Shown here: one piece after another, positions 44,721 to 56,424 of the stretch
How positions within the stretch are numbered: the first letter of the stretch is position 1
Layout of the letters: each line of letters opens with the position of its first letter
Assembly (NCBI RefSeq): GCF_018812025.1
Contig: NC_063051.1
Span: 8,569,896-8,633,895, forward strand
From: Megalobrama amblycephala
Taxonomy: Eukaryota; Chordata; Actinopteri; Cypriniformes; Xenocyprididae
Length of the DNA: 64,000 bases
Direction: 5' to 3'
Program-made: the position numbers and the translations under genes
The notes under the pieces: generated by a model
The model's database searches: none
The model's input: the letters and a program-made list of their open reading frames with translations, nothing else
What the model was told of the DNA's origin: nothing

Positions 44721-45984
44721 CCTGCTTATCACATGGCTTCTTAGCAAATAAGTAAACAAATGCTCATTAATTATTAATGTGGAGTTAAAATGACTTCAAT
44801 ATGTGAGAGGAAAGAGACTGTGGAGTGATACGAGAGGCGTGCTATGGAGGAAACCAAATATACAATCTAATAAAATATGCATTCAGTGAAATAATGCAAA
44901 TTTAGTTTTATCCCCTCTTTAGGTCACTGTAAAATGATGAGTGTGTGAAGGACTGTAATTGTATCTTCTTAGAGACCTTTTGGAGGACTCGTGCACCATA
45001 CAATTTAATCTAGTCACTTTGCAACCGTCAGCCCTTCAACACAAACATTTCATCAACGGTTTTTGGAGCGCCACAAAACAAGCCACATGTATTTACACAA
45101 TTAAATTAGCACGTCCATCTTCGAGAGGCAATTACTTTGGGAATGGTAATGCCTGGCAAAATTGTTGCCTAATCATAGCAGATGCATCACGACTCGCATC
45201 AGACGCTGACCTTCACAGTCGGCTTGCGCGACTTAAAATTAATCACAAAAGATTGTGTTCAAAGAAAATTGCTATCTTGTGGCACATGCAATTATTGTGT
45301 TGCAGAACCATTATCAGAGTGACCTTATACAACACGGCAAAATGCTGCTCTTGTCGCCTTTTATTGGAGGTGTGAAAATCTCGCCGGAGCCACTGTGTAA
45401 TTGTATATATGCTTATACAACGTTGCACTTACACACCGGACCAAAGAGAGTATATCAGGAAAGCACAAACCTTTGGCAATTTTGCAAAATTACATTGTGC
45501 TTTTTGTCATCTAACCCCTGTGATTGGCCCTGTTAGAGGAATAGCAAATAATGACAGAAATGTACTGAGAAATGATACTATTAGAGGGTATCTGGGCCGT
45601 GCTTATCTTGGCTGTCTGAGGAAGAGGGATTGGAGTTTGGCTTTGATTTGTCTGGACATGTGATTGGCCATCAGACCTGGTCCAGCTGTCTCTTTAGTTG
45701 TTATGTGTGTAATGTGGGTTCAAGCCGAGGTGGTGTTGCCCAGAGGCTTCAATAATACCATGATGATCATCATCATCATCTTTGTTCTGCACTGAGCTGG
45801 AAACAAGAACATTGGCTTTGCCGCAGCGATTGTCTGTATTATTTAGAGCCAGTTTTGTCTTTTCCAATCATCTTATGCAGTATTATCCAAGGCTGGGAAA
45901 GCAAAACTTTGGAATCTGTAGGAATTTTTAAGTCTTTTATGCTTACCCGGGATGCTTTTATTGGTTCATAAATTACAGTAAAAA
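44721..45984. other. Unique sequence, no gene seen
   Basis: The block 45000-45300 is non-repetitive and GC-richer and could be a conserved noncoding element. Overlapping frames at 44959-45663 occur on both strands without domains. Confidence 0.4.
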
Positions 45985-46868
45985 CAGTAATGTAATGAGA
46001 TTTCAATACAGTATGTTTTGTTCTTTTACGAGATGTTAATAACAGTTGGTTTTGTTCCATTATGAAATTTCAATGACGGTCTTTTTTTTTTTTTTTTTTT
46101 GATTACGAGATTTCAATGACAGTCTGTTTTGTTTTGTTACGTGATTTCAATGATGGTCGGTTTTGTTCCTTTGTTCTTTTATGAGATTTCAAAGACAATC
46201 TTTTTTTTTTCGTTACAAGAATTCAACGATTGACGGTTTTGTTCTGTTACAAGATTTCAATATTGGTTGGTTTTGTTCGGTTATGAGATCTCAATGAAGG
46301 TAGGTTTTCAGTGTCAGTCAGTTTTGTTCTGTTATGAAATTTCAAAGACGGTCGGTTCTATTACTTTGTTCTTTTATGAGATTTCAAAGACAGTCGGTTT
46401 TAGTTCATTACAAGATTTCAATGATGGTCGGTTTTGTTTTTTTTTTTGTTCTTTTTTGAGATTTCAAAGATAGTTGGTTTTGTTCCATTACGAATTTTCA
46501 ACGACGGTCAGTTTTATTCGATTATGAGATTTCAATGACATGGCAGTCAGTTTTGTTCCATTGAGAGAGTTCAATGACAGTCTGTTTTTTTGGGATTTGA
46601 GATTTCATTGACATTAGGTTTTATTCTGTTATGTGATCACAATGATGGCTGTTTTTTTCTTTACAAGATCTCAATGAGTGCCAGTTTTGTTTTGTTATGA
46701 GATTTCATTGATGGTTGGTTTTGTCCCTTTACGAGATTTCAAAGACAGTCGGTTTTGTTTCTTTGCAAGATTTCAAAGACAGAAGGTTTTGTTCTGTTAT
46801 GAGATTTTAATGATAGTTGGTTTTGTTCCTTTACGAGATTTCAATGATGACCAGATTTGTTTCGTTGT
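45985..46868. repeat. Degenerate 34-bp minisatellite, about 24 copies
   Basis: The unit is approximately TACGAGATTTCAATGACAGT followed by CGGTTTTGTTCCGT. Copies differ by substitutions, T-run expansions (46081-46100, 46438-46446) and small insertions. Two recurring variants, CAATGAYGG and CAAAGACAG, alternate along the array, suggesting a higher-order structure. Confidence 0.9.
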
Positions 46869-47029
46869 AAAAAGATCAATTCAAAAATCAAAAATTATAT
46901 TTATTAAAATTATAAATGGATGCTGCCTTATTGGGAGAATAAAAACCCTCCCTTCACCTTCCCCTAACCCTACCCAATAAACACTTTTAATATTATTAAA
47001 CACTTATTCGCAGTTTATTTACACTTTCA

Positions 47030-47260
47030 GAACATTATTTTGATTTTTATTGAAAATAAATGCGAGCTCGGCAAAAGGCAGATTCGAACCTGCGTTGATC
47101 TCGTTAAAAGCCATGTTTGTGATCCATACTCGCTACTGTTGCACCACTGAAGACATTGAGCTCTGCTTGTCTTTTTTAAAACCCGAGTGGCCCAACCAGA
47201 CATCAGTGGGCGGAGGTAGTGTAAATAGCGTTTGCCAACAAAGGACGCTATTTGCACTTA
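47030..47260 (-). repeat. tRNA-derived SINE-like sequence
   Basis: On the minus strand an A-box-like CAGTGGTGCAACAGTAGCG is followed about 45 nt later by a B box, GGTTCGAATC. The adjoining TTTGTTGGCAAACGCTATTT palindrome belongs to the same repeat. It does not fold as a functional tRNA. Confidence 0.5.
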
Positions 47261-47724
47261 GTGTAAATAGACACTCCATTTTTATTTTTCAGATACCATA
47301 TTTTGAATACAAGGATTATGCAAGGATTAGTGTTTACTACTACTATTATTGTTGTTGTTATTATTTATCTATTAATTTATTTATTTTTTTATTCATGCAT
47401 GTTTGGCCAGAATTTTTGTTGCATTTACACTGTTCTGATCAACAGGGGTCACCAGCGTGTGGTGTTTCAAATGCTTCAATTCAGTGAATTGGTTAAATTT
47501 TTTCAAAGCTTTGAAAAGCTTTGTTTCTCCCATCACAAGTGTAATATATTCAAAAAACTTTTTTTTTTTCCCCAACATGTGGATGTGCTATCAACAATTC
47601 ACCCTTTGCTGGGAGTTGACAGGCGATCTGACCAATCATTACACTCAATCTGCTGTTTTGTCCAACAAATTAACCAAACTGTTTGACATTGTTGGACTTG
47701 TAACTGAGACCAGCTAGTGACAAT

Positions 47725-47825
47725 TGTGCAGGTAAAGTTGCACTAGAGACCCACTTGTTTGTGGGTCTGCCTCCCATGCCAGTGACCCAGGTTCGAGTCC
47801 CGCTTGGAGCGGTTCAGACTGCACA
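47725..47825 (+). repeat. Second tRNA-like SINE head
   Basis: CCTCCCATGCCAGTGACCCA and the B box GGTTCGAGTCCCG on the plus strand resemble a degraded tRNA. The flanks do not supply an acceptor stem or CCA, so I read it as a SINE remnant. Confidence 0.4.
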
Positions 47826-47861
47826 GGTTACAGTATTAAAACATGGTGTGTATTGAAATCT

Positions 47862-48270
47862 TTCTGCGGTTAAAAATATTTTGTAACAATATAAAATTAA
47901 TAATTTTATTCAGTAAGGATGTGTTAAACTGCTAACTTGTGATAGTAAAGGCTTATATTGTTAGAAAAGATTTCTGTTTTGAATAAATACTGTTCTTTTT
48001 AACCTTTATTCATCAATGAATCCTGAAAAAAATATCACAGGTTCCAAAAAATATTAAGCAGCACAACTGTTTCCAACACTGATAATAAAACAGCTTTGCA
48101 TCACAGAAATAAATAATATTTTAAAGTATATTAAAATAGAATATTTTTTAAAAAATTGTAATAATATTTCACAATATTACTGTTTTTCTGTATTTTTGAT
48201 CAAATAAATGCAGGCTTGATGGGCATATGAGACTTCTTTCAAAAACATTAAAAAATAGTAATGAAAAAAA
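47862..48270 (+). repeat. Uninterrupted copy of the repeat split at 38.3-42.8 kb
   Basis: Same motif order as the split copy: AAATATTAAGCAGCACAACT, TTGTAATAATATTTCACAAT, CAAATAAATGCAGGCTTGAT, then GAGACTTCTTTCAAAAACAT. It serves as the empty-site reference for the insertions there. Confidence 0.75.
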
Positions 48271-48326
48271 TTGGAGTGCTTCCATGTAAGTTGTAAGAAC
48301 TAAATAAAGTACTAACTAACTGCCCC

Positions 48327-48690
48327 AGGGTTACACCCCTTATTTTCTGGGGTTTATTTTAACCCTTTATTCAGTACAGTTTATGGCGACTGTACTGGGG
48401 CGTTGGACGGTATGTGATGTGCTGTATGGACTGTTTTACACAAGGGTTACACCCCTTATATTCTGGGGTTTATGTTAACCCTTTATACAGTACAGCTTAT
48501 TGCGACTGTACTTGGGCATTAGGACCCACTCAGGCCACAGGTTGGTCAGACCCACTGGCCTCTCCAGCACCTCTTCCTGCAGCTGCCCGGTCTCTTAGAA
48601 GGTCTCCCATCCAGACATAGACCAGGCTCAACCCTGATTAGCTTCAGTGGGTGTGCAGGTGAAAGCTTCAGGTTGACCGCTGCAGGTGGT
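48327..48690 (-). repeat. 5S rRNA-derived SINE (SINE3-like) with an internal duplication
   Basis: On the minus strand the head contains GAAGCTAATCAGGGTTGAGC and CTGGATGGGAGACC, the internal promoter blocks of 5S rRNA. The body at the 48327 side holds a tandem duplication of about 116 bp (AGGGTTACACCCCTTAT at 48327 and 48443). Transcription would be by RNA polymerase III. The copy is diverged. Confidence 0.78.
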
Positions 48691-49089
48691 CTATATATGG
48701 CTATATATTGATACAGCATTTAGACATGAAGACAAAATAGGTCATATGTAAAATTCAGAAAGTTGTTATTTTACGTTTTGTTCAATATTAATATAGGGGG
48801 CGATCTGTTAGTGTTTAATGTTCTATTAATTTGGATTGAAAATGATTTCTGGTATGTCTGAGTTTTTGGGGTTACCATTGTGCTGAAGAGTAGAGCCTGT
48901 GGTTAGGATTCAATACAAACATATGTTATTTATGTAAAAGCATAGAAAATTATGATTGGCTTTTGGTAAATGGTTTAAAAAATGCAGGTGTTCTTGTGCT
49001 ATTGTTAACTAAATGTATATAATGTTAAAATTCACAAGATATAAAAGGTATAGTGCCTTATATATTGTGCGTGTGTACTATTTATATCA

Positions 49090-49205
49090 ATGTTCTCAAA
49101 AAATCAATTCTTGGAGAGCCACAGCTCTGCACAGTTTTGTTCCAACCCTAATCAAACACACCTGATCCAGCAAATCAAGGTCTTCAGGACTACTAGAAAC
49201 TGTTT
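49090..49205. repeat. Fragment of a common fish repeat
   Basis: TTCCAACCCTAATCAAACAC, CACCTGATCCAGC and AAGGTCTTCAGGA are motifs of a high-copy fish element that I recognise but cannot name with certainty. Both ends are missing. Confidence 0.5.
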
Positions 49206-49370
49206 AGGACAGAAACAAGATTATTTTTAGATAATTTTGCTTGTTTTAAGCAAAAACTCACTCCATTTTGATTTTTCTTCCCCCCAGAATACAAGAAAAA
49301 TATCATGTTATTTTACTTATCTAGTAAAAGCATCTGTGTTTAAGAATTTTTAGATATTTAGACTGGAAAC

Positions 49371-49708
49371 TGTAACAGCCAAAACTGTGTGTTTACATGC
49401 ATCACATTATGGTGTGCTGTGCCCTTTAAGAGACTGATCACTTCACTTAACGCGCGCTATGCGGTGATGACGTAGAAGAACTACGTGACTGTGTAATGAG
49501 AACCACGATAGATGTATGTGCTCTCCAATTTTTGTTATAGTATTGCTTTATTTTTATTTGTAACGCTAAGAAAGAGTCAATCTCTCATGCATGTGAGGAG
49601 CGCGTTCCTGTGTACCTGCCATTAAACGAGTGGAATACAGACTTTTTCGCCTGCAAGCTCTTTCATTCTTTTGACTTAACTGGCGTTATCTGGGCCAAAA
49701 GCGTTACA
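49371..49708. mobile_element. Solo LTR, 338 bp, of a retrovirus-like or LTR element
   Basis: It starts TGTAACAGCC and ends GCGTTACA, bracketed by a 4-bp direct repeat AAAC (49367-49370 and 49709-49712). The TG...CA ends and duplication identify a solo LTR left by recombination between two LTRs. CCTTTAAGAGACTGATC and CATTAAACGAGTGGAAT are internal landmarks; a CATTAAA polyadenylation-like signal suggests the plus orientation. No coding sequence remains. Confidence 0.8.
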
Positions 49709-49814
49709 AAACAATGCAAAAATACTAAATAAGAAAAACAATTTTTCCAGTATAATACTTTTACATTACAAACCCTGTGTTACAGCAACATGAGATCAGG
49801 CTATGTCACAGAAG

Positions 49815-49852
49815 TTATTTATTTATTTATTTATTTATTTATTTTTTTTTTT
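49815..49852. repeat. TTTA microsatellite
   Basis: About six to seven TTTA units ending in a T run. Confidence 0.9.
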
Positions 49853-51930
49853 AAAGCTCTTAATGTGAAACACAAAGACATCAAGAATCAGCACATGAAT
49901 CTCAACAATGGTGACAATCAAAAGTGTCATGCCACAATGCATGCTAGGAAAAATAGTACAAAACTCCCAGCATGCATCACAGCATTGTAGGGTCTGCACA
50001 GTCTCAAGGATGAGCAGGTCCCACCATAAACTGTGTTTAAGCCTCAATTCACGGAACTTTGGTTTGTAAATCTTACATCGATTCCGGCCCGGCAGACACT
50101 AATGGATCACGAGACTCTTTATGACTGTTTCGATAAGTCCCCTAACCTCTCCTCCGCGACTTCAAAGGGGGTGCAACACCACGGATCGGGTTTCTAGGGA
50201 CCAGGTCCAAATTCCAAACGGTCATAAAAGGAAAATACACGCACACACCCACAGACACACACACACACACGGCTCCCCTACATAGAGACTATGCACAAAC
50301 ATTATACCTACAAATATGAATGTATCTGTCATTGTAGTGCTCGCTGCATGTATGTGTTACTAGTGTAGAATTGTAGAATTGACTGTAGTAGGTTAGTTTT
50401 CATGTGAAACTGTAGTAATAGAGTGTAAAGGGTATCTTCTTTATATGACGAGAGACACCTGTCGAGTTTGATTTCTCCGTAAAGCTGTGAATCCGAGCTA
50501 TTCACTGATGTACGTTACATTTCTGTCAAATGCATCGTTCAGTGTTTAATAACACTATGAAGAAAATGCATTGATTCAACATACCATAAATTTATTCGGG
50601 AGACAGGACAAAGGAATGTGGAAACCCGCCAAATTGCAACGCTAGCATTGGAGGACGTTATCAAGAAGGCGTTCTGGTCTGTTGTCTTTAAAACATCATG
50701 ACACGCGTCTTTTGGTGGCACAAGTTTTCTGCACGAGTTCCTGCCGTCAAGACGGACTCTCTTCTTTATTTTCCGGTCATATTACAACAGTTAAACCTTC
50801 ATTTGAAACTTCGCCGAAACAACCTCCGGAAGAAGAAGCAACTATCAAACCGAGCGCTCCGAAACTCCAAGCACCCTGACTAACCTATGCAAGTATAACG
50901 TTGTTACGATTTTAAATACTGAGTTTCCTTGCTGGCTCCTAAAGGTGAACTGTTGCAATTTGACCTGCTTTGATCATCTCTTTCGTTTCTGCCTCTCCTT
51001 CTACTTTGTATGTATTTGTATTTACTTGTGTCCATTTAGCCGTATAACCTGTGTATTACCCGTTTCGTATATTAAACTCATTATATCCATGCTTTTTTGT
51101 GCACTTGCTCATTTTAGCAACAACCGAGTCACTTTAACGTTCTGATTCTAATATCCTTGCTCTATATTTGGAGGCTATGATAGAAAGTTAGTCTCCCGGC
51201 CCGAGAATAACATTTCTGTCGTGATAATCTGTGGATAATTTTCCGTTTCGGTGGACGAACTGATAGTTTCCCACATAATTATTAAACCAGAACTAATCAT
51301 ATATGTGATTGATTATAATTCGTTGTAGTTAATTCACCATATATGGTTAATTCCCCGTTGGGTCGATATATGAACGTCATAAAGCTTTCTGAATTATGAT
51401 ATTCATATTTCATCCATAAATTGATTAATAACTGTACATCGCTACAGCATGAATAAATTATGCAGCTGAATTATCCTATAATTTTTTTTAATTCTAACTA
51501 TTTGCTTTTATTTTTTGCTGTGGTTTTTGTACTGTCTTTTAGTGGCTTTTTGTGATGTCCAGAGCTGATCTGACTGTTGGAATATTTTGTTGTCATCATT
51601 GTTGAGATTCATACGCTGATTGCTCATATTTGCGTTTGTCAGAATAGTTTATTGCTTTCTGCTCATGGTTTTTACTTTCAATTTTTTTGTTGGTTTTTGC
51701 AACAGTGTGATATCATGTTGCATTAAAACAGAGTTTGTATTTTAATTGTATTAATGGTACAACACAATTATTATACTCAAATGATGTCAGTGATTCAGAC
51801 TACTTCGTGACAATTATAAAACCATCAATAGCTGCAAATCATCATCTGATCTCATTTCTGCTTTCTTTGTTAATGCAAATGTGTTTTACAAACACTCTGT
51901 CACAGCAGCCAGAGAAGACATTTCATTAAT
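49853..51930. repeat. Palindromic interspersed repeat copy, split by a 1.46-kb solo LTR
   Basis: The left part (49870-49985) carries GACATCAAGAATCAGCACAT and CAACAATGGTGACAATC. The right part resumes at 51447 with GAATAAATTATGCAGCTGAA and the inverted arm CATTGTTGAGATTCAT. The same sequence runs without the LTR at 60925-61308, proving the interruption. Confidence 0.8.
49986..51446. mobile_element. Long solo LTR, 1,461 bp, with 4-bp duplication
   Basis: TGTAGGGTCTG...ATCGCTACA is bracketed by GCAT (49982-49985 and 51447-51450). It precisely interrupts a repeat whose intact copy lies at 60.9 kb, so both boundaries are well supported. Its length is far above the usual Gypsy LTR; long LTRs with 4-bp duplications occur in some endogenous retrovirus groups, including foamy-like ones. 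It holds a short CA-rich tract (50236-50271) and no protein domain; frames of 60-66 codons are chance. Confidence 0.75.
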
Positions 51931-52007
51931 GTTAATCAAACAATTGTGGAATCATGGAAAACAGTTGATAGTTAACTATATATTTTTCCTATAGATATGG
52001 GTTTTGA

Positions 52008-53097
52008 CTAGTCTGGGTAAACCCAGCCTGTTCTGCCGGCGATTTGATTTCGCTCGGCAACTCAGTCTGGAAACCCGTGCATTCATTTCAATTGCTTCCG
52101 TTACACTTTTGCGGGAACCAATCACAGACTGGCTTATCCACCTTGCTCGCTATTGGCGGGTACAACACGATGACGATAGAGAAGCGTTTTCAAACTCTAT
52201 CTGATCTACACGTCTCTCGCACGACCGTCACTCCAAAATAACAATGCACAATCACAGTGACGCCGATTGAGTTAAGCATTACCTTATCTGAGAGAAATGT
52301 AGCAGAGCGTTGATCTGACAGTCTCTTCATAGGAAGATTACAAACGGCGATTGATGACACACGATGATTCTCTGCTGTTATTTTGGTGATTTGCTTCACA
52401 ATGTGAGTACAGGACTCTTTTACTTCAATGCCCCTTGTTGGTAGACAATATTTTTATTATTTGCTCTATATGTTTTCGTCTCCCTGCTTCTTGAATCTCG
52501 CGCCGCCTGAGCTGACTGGAGTTCTTTTTGGTTGTCATGACAATGACGTAATGTTAGTTTAGGGCGGCTATATTCTGCGTTCATTTACACTGAACCAGAA
52601 CAGTACAGAGTCGCCTTTTAACCTCTCAACGATGCTGCATGACTTCTTTAGTTAGCAAACAAATTGCTCGACTGGGTGTAAATATCACTCACTTTCATGT
52701 TTTTTTGTACAACCTGCAAAAATCGCTCGATGCCATTGCTGCTCCTGCAAACCGCTGATCAATGCTACAAACCAATACAAACTAACCCTCAATCAGCTCC
52801 CTAGTTCCCTAGGTCGTGAATCAGTACATCATGCAAGTGAATGTGGCTGATTCCCTGATCAGTGCCCTGACTACTGAACTAGGGAGCTGATTGAGACACA
52901 CGGTAAACCTGTCTGGAGTTTTCGCATGGCTCTGCAAAGTACGTCACCCGGATCGTTGATCTGATTGGTTGAAGGACTATCCAATTGCGTGACTAATGCT
53001 CGTTGATCACGCCTCTTGTGCAGCAGAAAATCCATACAGACTCTCCAGACCAATGTTCAATTTTAAATTGAGCTTGGTCTGGTGATAGCCAGACTAG
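52008..53097. mobile_element. DNA element with CTAGTCTGG ends
   Basis: The left end CTAGTCTGGGTAAACCC pairs with the inverted GATAGCCAGACTAG at the right. It is flanked by the 7-bp direct repeat GTTTTGA (52001-52007 and 53098-53104). It is 1,090 bp, with no recognisable transposase. The family is common in cyprinids; superfamily unassigned. Confidence 0.78.
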
Positions 53098-53104
53098 GTT
53101 TTGA

Positions 53105-54690
53105 CTTGGTTTGTGCCCAATTTGTTGTTATTACCAGGGATTTTAAGGCATGGTTGCTAGGTGATTTTCTGATTTTCAAAATTGCAATAGCTAGTGGTCG
53201 TAATGCATTTACAATGTATGGAAAGAGCAGGTTTGACATTTTGATAATATCTCTTGTGTTATTTTGTGTTCCATAGGGAAAAAGTCATAGGAAAATGTTT
53301 TGAGTGACAAAATAATTTTCATTGCCCAACTGAGCCATCGTACATGCTGCAAATTGCAGCTCCGTACCCAGGTCTGTGGATACATGACAAAATTTTGTTA
53401 GTTCAATATATCAAATACATAAAACTCAAAAAATGCACTGGTTTGCATCTACTCAGAGAGCTTTTACTTTACTTTCTTGTCGCACCTTCTATGTAGTTAC
53501 TTCCCAACTCTAAGATCACCCAACACACAGCAGCATTTCCTTTGTACAGCTTTGTACTTTTTTAAAAGTCATTTCCAACCCTTGTTTCCACTTTCTCTCT
53601 CTCTCTCTCACCTTCAGTCTACTGTACATGTCTCTGTTTTGCCCCTTGTGGTCTCTCCTTTCCCACCCTGCCTCAGTCTGCCACTCTCAGAAATCAATGG
53701 CATCTGACTTTCTGAAATATCCCCCTCTCTCTCCTCTCCGTGTAGCTCTGTGAGCACGGGGCCATTTCTAAATCCGCTGACCTCCACTTGTATCAGAATC
53801 CGCCACCATCTGCAAAGCCCGCAGCCTTCTCAGTTCTACAGTCGTGCGCAGCCTACCTCCGAGCGTCTCCAAACAGCCCTGACTCTCTGCCAAGAGCCTC
53901 CGCCAACACCAGAGCCTGACAGACAGAGGCACCTCCCGTCTCTCTGACCGCTTTCCCAGCTTTCAAGGTCAGAGAGAGGGGAAAAATCTCTGTACTTGAC
54001 CCAAATTGGTCGCAATCTCGTGCCACTCGGTGTAATGTCGCCATTATGTGCCAAATGGGTAACCTTTACAGATTAAATGTGGAATTCCCAGCGGATGTCT
54101 GTTTCCTTGTTGCGAGCCCAGATTTAAAATTGAATTTGAAATGATTGACATTAAGGGACTGGCAGAGGAAGGATTTCAAATTGTCTTACAAATGACTCTG
54201 AACAGATTGTCATTCATAAAGGCTGACTAATTTATTCTAATGTAATCTACTTTATCATGTAATCTACTTTATCTTTATAATGTCTAAAATGCATTTTCAT
54301 ATTGCTTTTTCCAAATCTATTAAGTATTAAACTTTGGGGTGTAACTCCTCCTACATTCTTCTCCAGATATGAATGATGCTTAAATCATAAACTAGAATAT
54401 TAAAAGTAAGCAAGCAGTCAGAACACACTAGGATTGTGGCGACCAGCACCACTTTTCCCTCAGAAAAGGTATAAATCTAACTGTTGTTATGATTTTGGTT
54501 ACTGTACTGAATGACAGCTGATCTGATCATACTAACTCTATCATCGCCAGGGTATTTACTCCATTTATCTCAGCCTGCAGGTCTGTGTTAATGTCACGAG
54601 CATTAGTTAATCATGCTGGATAAGGTTGCAGTGTGTGCCAGCCGGCCCTGCAATTGTCTGATGCCATCATGTCAAGTTATACAAAATATG
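53105..54690. other. Mostly unique sequence with a CT tract and a possible exon
   Basis: A CT microsatellite lies at about 53590-53609. At 53739 a strong polypyrimidine-AG string precedes a GC-rich open segment to about 53946; see findings. The rest is unremarkable. Confidence 0.4.
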
Positions 54691-55015
54691 AATGCAGAAT
54701 ATGAACCAAGTAAATATAGTAAAAATACAGTAAAAAGTATAATATTGTGAAATTTTTTTACAATTCAAAATAACTGTTTTAGATTTGAATATAGATTACA
54801 ATGTAATATATGCCTGTGATGGCAAAGTTGAATTTTTATTTTCACTACTCCAGTCTTCAGTGTCACATGATCCTTCAGAAAACATTCTAATTTGCTGATT
54901 TGCTGCTCAAGAAACATTTATCACTATCAGTGTGGAAAACAGTTGTGCTGATTTTACTGGAAAAGAAATATATTTGTTAGATTATAAATGTTTAATATAC
55001 TGTTACACCGGTAGT
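54690..55015 (-). repeat. Third copy of the repeat seen at 38.3 and 47.9 kb, reversed
   Basis: ACTCCAGTCTTCAGTGTCAC, ATGATCCTTCAGAAAACATT, CTAATTTGCTGATTTGCTGC and AACAGTTGTGCTG appear in reverse order and orientation relative to the other copies. Confidence 0.7.
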
Positions 55016-55034
55016 GTATGTTTATATTAAATGT

Positions 55035-55677
55035 CAGTGTTGGGGAAATTTACTTTTAAAAGTAATGCATTACAATATTGTGTTACCACCCTAAAAAAGT
55101 AACTAATTGTGTTATTTAGTAAGCTTTTATGGAAAGTAATGCGTTATGTTACTTTTGCGTTACTTTTTCTCATCTATGCTGGGCTGTCTGTTTGTTCGTT
55201 TGTTTTTATAACAACATATAAGTTCTACTTTTGGTACATGTAAGGGCCCTTTCACACCAAAAGTGAAATGAATATGCCTGTATATGCAAATATATGCCTG
55301 TACAGTAGAGGGCGCAGTTAAAAAAAAAACAAGCATTTCAGCTGTGCTGCTGTTCTGGAATACAGAAGAATAGGATGCAGAAGTAAATGAGTAAATGTAT
55401 GTTCACATTAAGTCTAGAACTAATCTAGAATACCCATCATGTTTACACAGTGCACACAACGCTGCTGCACTTATACTCCCAATTTCTCTCAACATGGGGA
55501 CAGGAGAGCTGTCACTCAATAAATTGGAAAACAAAGTAACTTGCTTTACTTATTTGAAAAAGTAACTCAGATATTTTGTTGTAAATTTAAAAGTAATGCG
55601 TTACTTTACTAGTTACTAGAAAAAAGTAATCTGATTACGTTACTCACGTCACATGTAATGCGTTACCCCCGACAATG
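55035..55677. mobile_element. hAT-like MITE, 643 bp, 8-bp duplication
   Basis: The ends CAGTGTTGGGG and the inverted CCCCCGACAATG are flanked by the perfect 8-bp direct repeat TTAAATGT (55027-55034 and 55678-55685). The subterminal arms repeat AAAGTAATGCRTTAC motifs in both orientations. No coding capacity. Confidence 0.9.
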
Positions 55678-55685
55678 TTAAATGT

Positions 55686-56420
55686 AAACATCATTACATT
55701 CACATTTTAATGAAAGGGAAGCTGATCTTCTCATGCAGTCCTAAAGCAATCAACACTCTTGTTAAAGGTTCATTCAATTGTAATTATTTAGTATATTTTT
55801 CTTCATCTGTTCAAGCCTGTAATCTATAATTAAAGCAAGATAGTTCAATCAAATGCAATTCCACATGTGATTTTCTATGAGATCAAAGCGTCAATTTCTT
55901 GATTTTCCCAACCTCCCCAAGCGAATCAGACAGCATGCAGTCCAATCTTCTGACAACCTTGGGTCTGCTTTACTTTGAATGATACCGCTGGCAGCAGCTC
56001 TCCATAGGTTCCTCACATATACCGCAGGTGTGAAAAAATAATGTTTATAAACAGTGTTAATAATTCATCAGTGCTGACCTGCCTCGCAATGGCCTTGCTG
56101 CGAGAGGGGGATTAATAATTTGTGGATGTGAGAGTAAAAGCCCGCCGGCAGACAGAACTGACTGACAGACGCTATGAAGTGATCGCTGCGTCAGACAGGC
56201 CAGAGTACCGGACCACTACAACCTTCTAGCGATGGACCGACCACCATTACAGCACCGCCCGTGGCTGGAGCGCTGCATTTTTAACCTCTTGTACTTTCTC
56301 AAACCAACTGAGAAACCTTTGGAATAAGATTGTTTCTTATCTCTCTCTCTGTCTTTTTTTTTAATTTCAGTAAATACAATTTGCAAAGTCACAATTGGCC
56401 TACATCATTTCTTGTTTCCC
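55686..56420. other. Unique sequence, no gene seen
   Basis: The 56080-56260 block is GC-richer and non-repetitive, a possible conserved noncoding element. No gene recognised. Confidence 0.4.
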
Positions 56421-56424
56421 TTAA

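Noticed and set aside
47040..47160. A functional tRNA gene
   Set aside because: A- and B-box-like motifs are present, but I could not fold an acceptor stem or a full cloverleaf.
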